Source: Hortaea werneckii
Lineage: Eukaryota > Ascomycota > Dothideomycetes > Mycosphaerellales > Teratosphaeriaceae
DNA: 64,000 nt
Reading direction: 5' to 3'
NCBI GenBank assembly: GCA_037044905.1
Contig: JBAOKB010000178.1
Coordinates: 17,362 to 81,361, forward strand
Both the position numbers and the translations under genes were made by a program. Below are positions 61,393-64,000 of this stretch, piece after piece; within the stretch, counting starts at the first letter, position 1; every line of letters begins with the position of its first letter. Under the pieces are notes generated by a model that made no database searches, was not told the DNA's origin, and worked only from the letters and a program-made list of their open reading frames with translations.

Positions 61393-63501
61393 TCATCTAC
61401 CGTCACCGCTTCCACTCCCAGCGCCAGCCTGCTTCTCTTCCTCCTCCTCACCTGGCAGGAAGATTTCATGCCCACTGCCATTCCTGACCCAGAACGAAGC
61501 AATACAGCCCAAGGCAGCAACTGACCCTACAATCCACCATGCCATCCCCACGATGCCACGCTCGGTCCACATGCCGTACCAGTATCCAGCCAAGATTGGT
61601 CCAATGGTTCGGAAGGTCGCTGAGCAAGCTTGTCCCACTCCATGGATGGTTCCCAGCACACTGGGGTGGGGCGAGGAGTTATTGAGCAAGATGATACTCG
61701 CTGGCAACGCGAAAGTACGCGCGGCCACCTGCAAGAACAGAACGAAGCTAATTCCAAGCCAGACTGCCCATCCACTCGCCGGGTCCGGAGGCGGTGACGA
61801 CGAGGGAAGGAGCGCAATGTACGGCGCCAGATAATAGGCCAAGGGGAAGAAGAATAGCGAGCCTCGAAAGCATCGCATGAGGCCGTATCGGGAATTCGCC
61901 CAGGGGTACAGAATGAACTGCAAAGCAACGCCGATGAAGCCGATGATAGCCATAGCGAAGCCAATAGTAGGCGGTGGGAAAGCCAGACCCGATGCAAATT
62001 TGAAAACGCTTCGCGTGACCTTCGCGACAGATCTCGCAGCAAACTGCTCATCCTTGACCGGCGCAGGGTCAGTCTGCGGTGGCGGAGGCGCATCAGGCGC
62101 ATCGGAGACGAATTCTCGAGGCGTAGCAAGGAAGAGAATCCAGAGATTGGCAAAAGCGCCCATATGGAAATCAAAGACAGCGATGCTGACCATAACCCAC
62201 AAGACGTTTGATGTCCATATCCGTCGGAACGGCAATCTTTGGACAGGCTTCTCGTCCACCTTCTCGCCAGTAGGTGCTAATCGGTCCATTTCCATTGAGC
62301 CACGTTCTTGACCGTTGAGCAACCCCTCTCGCTGATTCTGTTGAATGAGGCTATATCCTCTGTTCTTTGCGTTGACAGCTGAGCCGTAAAGGGATCGGAA
62401 TCCCCTGACAGGATCGAAAGTCGACAGCTCCATCGGCTGCTTGCCTTTCAATGTTTCCTCCAATCCGAAATGCACCAGTATAGCTTCCAAGAACAGGAGC
62501 ACTGTACTAAGCAAATTCGCAACTGCAAAAGGGTAGGTCTTCATCCAGCCTACCCCATCAGATCCGCCAAATGTACTTCCCGGCCCAAATAAATGCGGGA
62601 AGTTCTCAGTCGGATTCACGAGCAAGCCGGATAAGATTGGACCAAGGACGTTCGCGACGTTGAAAGCTGCCGGGAGCAGGAGAAACGCCCGCGGATGCCA
62701 TGGTTTCGGTGTGACCTCTGCCACCATCGTTCTCGCCGAGCCTACAGTTCCATTGATAGCACCACTCAATAATCTCCAGAAAACAGCTTGTCCATATGTC
62801 TTACTGAATCCAACCCCAATGCATCCAATGCCCGTCCCGATTAACCCAATGTTTAGAACCAGCTTCCTTCCGACTGATGGCTGATCGGCTGCCCTTCCCC
62901 ATAATATACTTGTGATGATCTGCGCAGCTGTGAATGACCCCTGCAACACACCCGCTTGATGTGATATGGTCGAATCCGGAAGTTCAGGATCGAAGGACTT
63001 CAGCTGGTGCACCATGTATGTCTGTAGCGCAGCCATCTGGAAGAAGTCGACGAAGCGTGAGGCAGAGAGAATGGCCAGCTGGCCCTTGTTGGGCATGTTG
63101 GACCATGTCGGCGGTGGTGGAGGGTAATTGGCTATGGGGTGGCCATGCTGCGTCTCGGTCTGGCTGGGTGTGGATGCGCCTGAGGGCAGATTACGCGAGG
63201 GCGAAAGCGGTCGGTGGTGTCGCGGGCGATGTTGACTTGTCCTCTGTGTATGCGTATCCCCATCTTCCAATGCCGCCGGCGACCATGATCGGCTGCCGCC
63301 GCCTCTTTCTATCGAGATGGACTCTGAGCGACTGTAAAGAGGTTCTTCGTCTGCATAGGGTGAGTCCGTGTCGAGGACCGGTCGATTGTGGTCGGCAATG
63401 GATCTGCGTTGAAAGTCCTCTGCCCGTATGGCCTCGGAGGTAGAACGGACGTGCCTTGAGGTCTTGCGCTGGTGAGCCATGCCAGCAGGTGCTTCCGGCA
63501 T
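61393..63501 (-). CDS. Large MFS transporter (YCR023C-like, DHA1-type)
   Basis: 702 aa, uninterrupted from ATG 63501; a second ATG at 63480 is possible. The N-terminal 135 residues are cytosolic, Ser/Pro/His/Arg-rich. The transporter begins NKGQLAILSASRFVDFFQMAALQTYM (TM1). The motif-A region is ILWGRAADQPSVGRKLVLNIG, and a motif-C-like GTVGSARTMVAEVTP follows. A long central loop of about 90 residues with GYSLIQQNQREGLLNG separates TM6 and TM7. Another insertion (DAPPPPQTDPAP) sits in the second half. The C-terminus is Glu/Gly-rich. The pattern matches fungal MFS proteins related to yeast YCR023C and plant ZIFL transporters, organelle or vacuole membrane in several cases. Substrate unknown. 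Confidence 0.88.
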   Translation of the reverse strand: MPEAPAGMAHQRKTSRHVRSTSEAIRAEDFQRRSIADHNRPVLDTDSPYADEEPLYSRSESISIERGGGSRSWSPAALEDGDTHTQRTSQHRPRHHRPLSPSRNLPSGASTPSQTETQHGHPIANYPPPPPTWSNMPNKGQLAILSASRFVDFFQMAALQTYMVHQLKSFDPELPDSTISHQAGVLQGSFTAAQIITSILWGRAADQPSVGRKLVLNIGLIGTGIGCIGVGFSKTYGQAVFWRLLSGAINGTVGSARTMVAEVTPKPWHPRAFLLLPAAFNVANVLGPILSGLLVNPTENFPHLFGPGSTFGGSDGVGWMKTYPFAVANLLSTVLLFLEAILVHFGLEETLKGKQPMELSTFDPVRGFRSLYGSAVNAKNRGYSLIQQNQREGLLNGQERGSMEMDRLAPTGEKVDEKPVQRLPFRRIWTSNVLWVMVSIAVFDFHMGAFANLWILFLATPREFVSDAPDAPPPPQTDPAPVKDEQFAARSVAKVTRSVFKFASGLAFPPPTIGFAMAIIGFIGVALQFILYPWANSRYGLMRCFRGSLFFFPLAYYLAPYIALLPSSSPPPDPASGWAVWLGISFVLFLQVAARTFALPASIILLNNSSPHPSVLGTIHGVGQACSATFRTIGPILAGYWYGMWTERGIVGMAWWIVGSVAALGCIASFWVRNGSGHEIFLPGEEEEEKQAGAGSGSGDGR

Positions 63502-64000
63502 CCGAAGACGTGATCACCGTGCAACAGGTGCCGTCGTGAACACCGGGGTTGAAGGTTAATAATAAATGACAGCAACACCTGCAAACCCCTCCAGCCTCCA
63601 AAGGCCACTCTGTTGTCTGCACTGAGGTGGACTGGTCCCAGGTCGGCGACAGCTCACTCGGCAGAGATTCCGCTATGGCAAGGTTGGAAACGTATGCGAT
63701 TTACTACAGCCCTACAGCAACGCAAAGCCCTGCTAGACAATCGTAGCCCTTGCGAGGACGCCGTCAAAGCTGCTTGCGTACCACCGCCCTAAGTCGGAGC
63801 CGTCTTCAGCAAACCACCCACTTATTAGAGTGACATCCGTAAGGTGTGCTGCCAAGCAAACATCAACGAGCGGCCGGTCGCCTACGCTTCTGGGTCGAGG
63901 CTGTAAAGGTTGGGATCGCTCCACCCCCCTCTTTCACCCCCCTCTCGCCGGACCCTCACAATAATTATTATTATTGCAAGGCCCGAAACCGATCAGGTTA
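63502..64000. other. Intergenic region at the right edge
   Basis: 500 bases forming the promoter of the large MFS gene and beyond. An (ATT)n stretch occurs at 63960-63975. No gene is supported up to the window end. Confidence 0.55.

Overview
The window is nuclear DNA of a filamentous ascomycete (Pezizomycotina, possibly a Dothideomycete; I cannot fix the genus). The evidence is short GT-AG introns of about 50-120 nt with CTRAY branch sites, Zn2Cys6 and fungal MFS families, a fungal kinesin-1, and a 6.8-kb AT-rich block with TA-rich mutations typical of repeat-induced point mutation (RIP). Gene ends were assembled by eye from splice signals and reading-frame continuity. No transcript or database data were used.

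Left arm (1-29 kb): a partial UDP-glucose 6-dehydrogenase faces away from a nucleotide-sugar/triose-phosphate-type transporter. Next come a low-complexity hypothetical gene, a PRS5-type PRPP synthetase, a degenerate Rho-like GTPase with a CaaX box, a nine-exon hexose transporter convergent with a secreted GMC oxidoreductase, an alpha/beta hydrolase, an unknown membrane-associated protein, a seven-exon DHA1 drug:H+ antiporter with a minisatellite in its last intron, and a PHD-finger protein. The 8.3-12.8 kb stretch holds unusual homopolymer C/G runs of 19-38 nt.

Centre (29-40 kb): a tRNA-like Pol III unit whose anticodon arm is expanded into a 131-bp imperfect inverted repeat lies about 430 bp from a complete RIP-degraded Ty1/copia element. 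That element has 166-bp LTRs and a GTTTC target duplication, and it carries a nested, unmutated 402-bp solo LTR with an ATTAG target duplication. To its right is an unlisted six-exon gene for a 137-aa CCHC zinc-knuckle protein ending in a ubiquitin-like fragment. A second ubiquitin fragment and three copies of a 78-bp dispersed repeat follow.

Right arm (40-64 kb): conventional kinesin heavy chain; a divergent pair encoding mitoribosomal uS15m and cytosolic ribosomal uS2/RPS0; a tentative small gene; GPI8, the GPI transamidase catalytic subunit; a Zn2Cys6 regulator split by an in-frame stop or a weak intron; two small paralogous single-pass membrane proteins; an unknown nuclear-type low-complexity protein; and a second, long MFS transporter. 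Apart from the mobile-element block this is ordinary euchromatic housekeeping and transport sequence.
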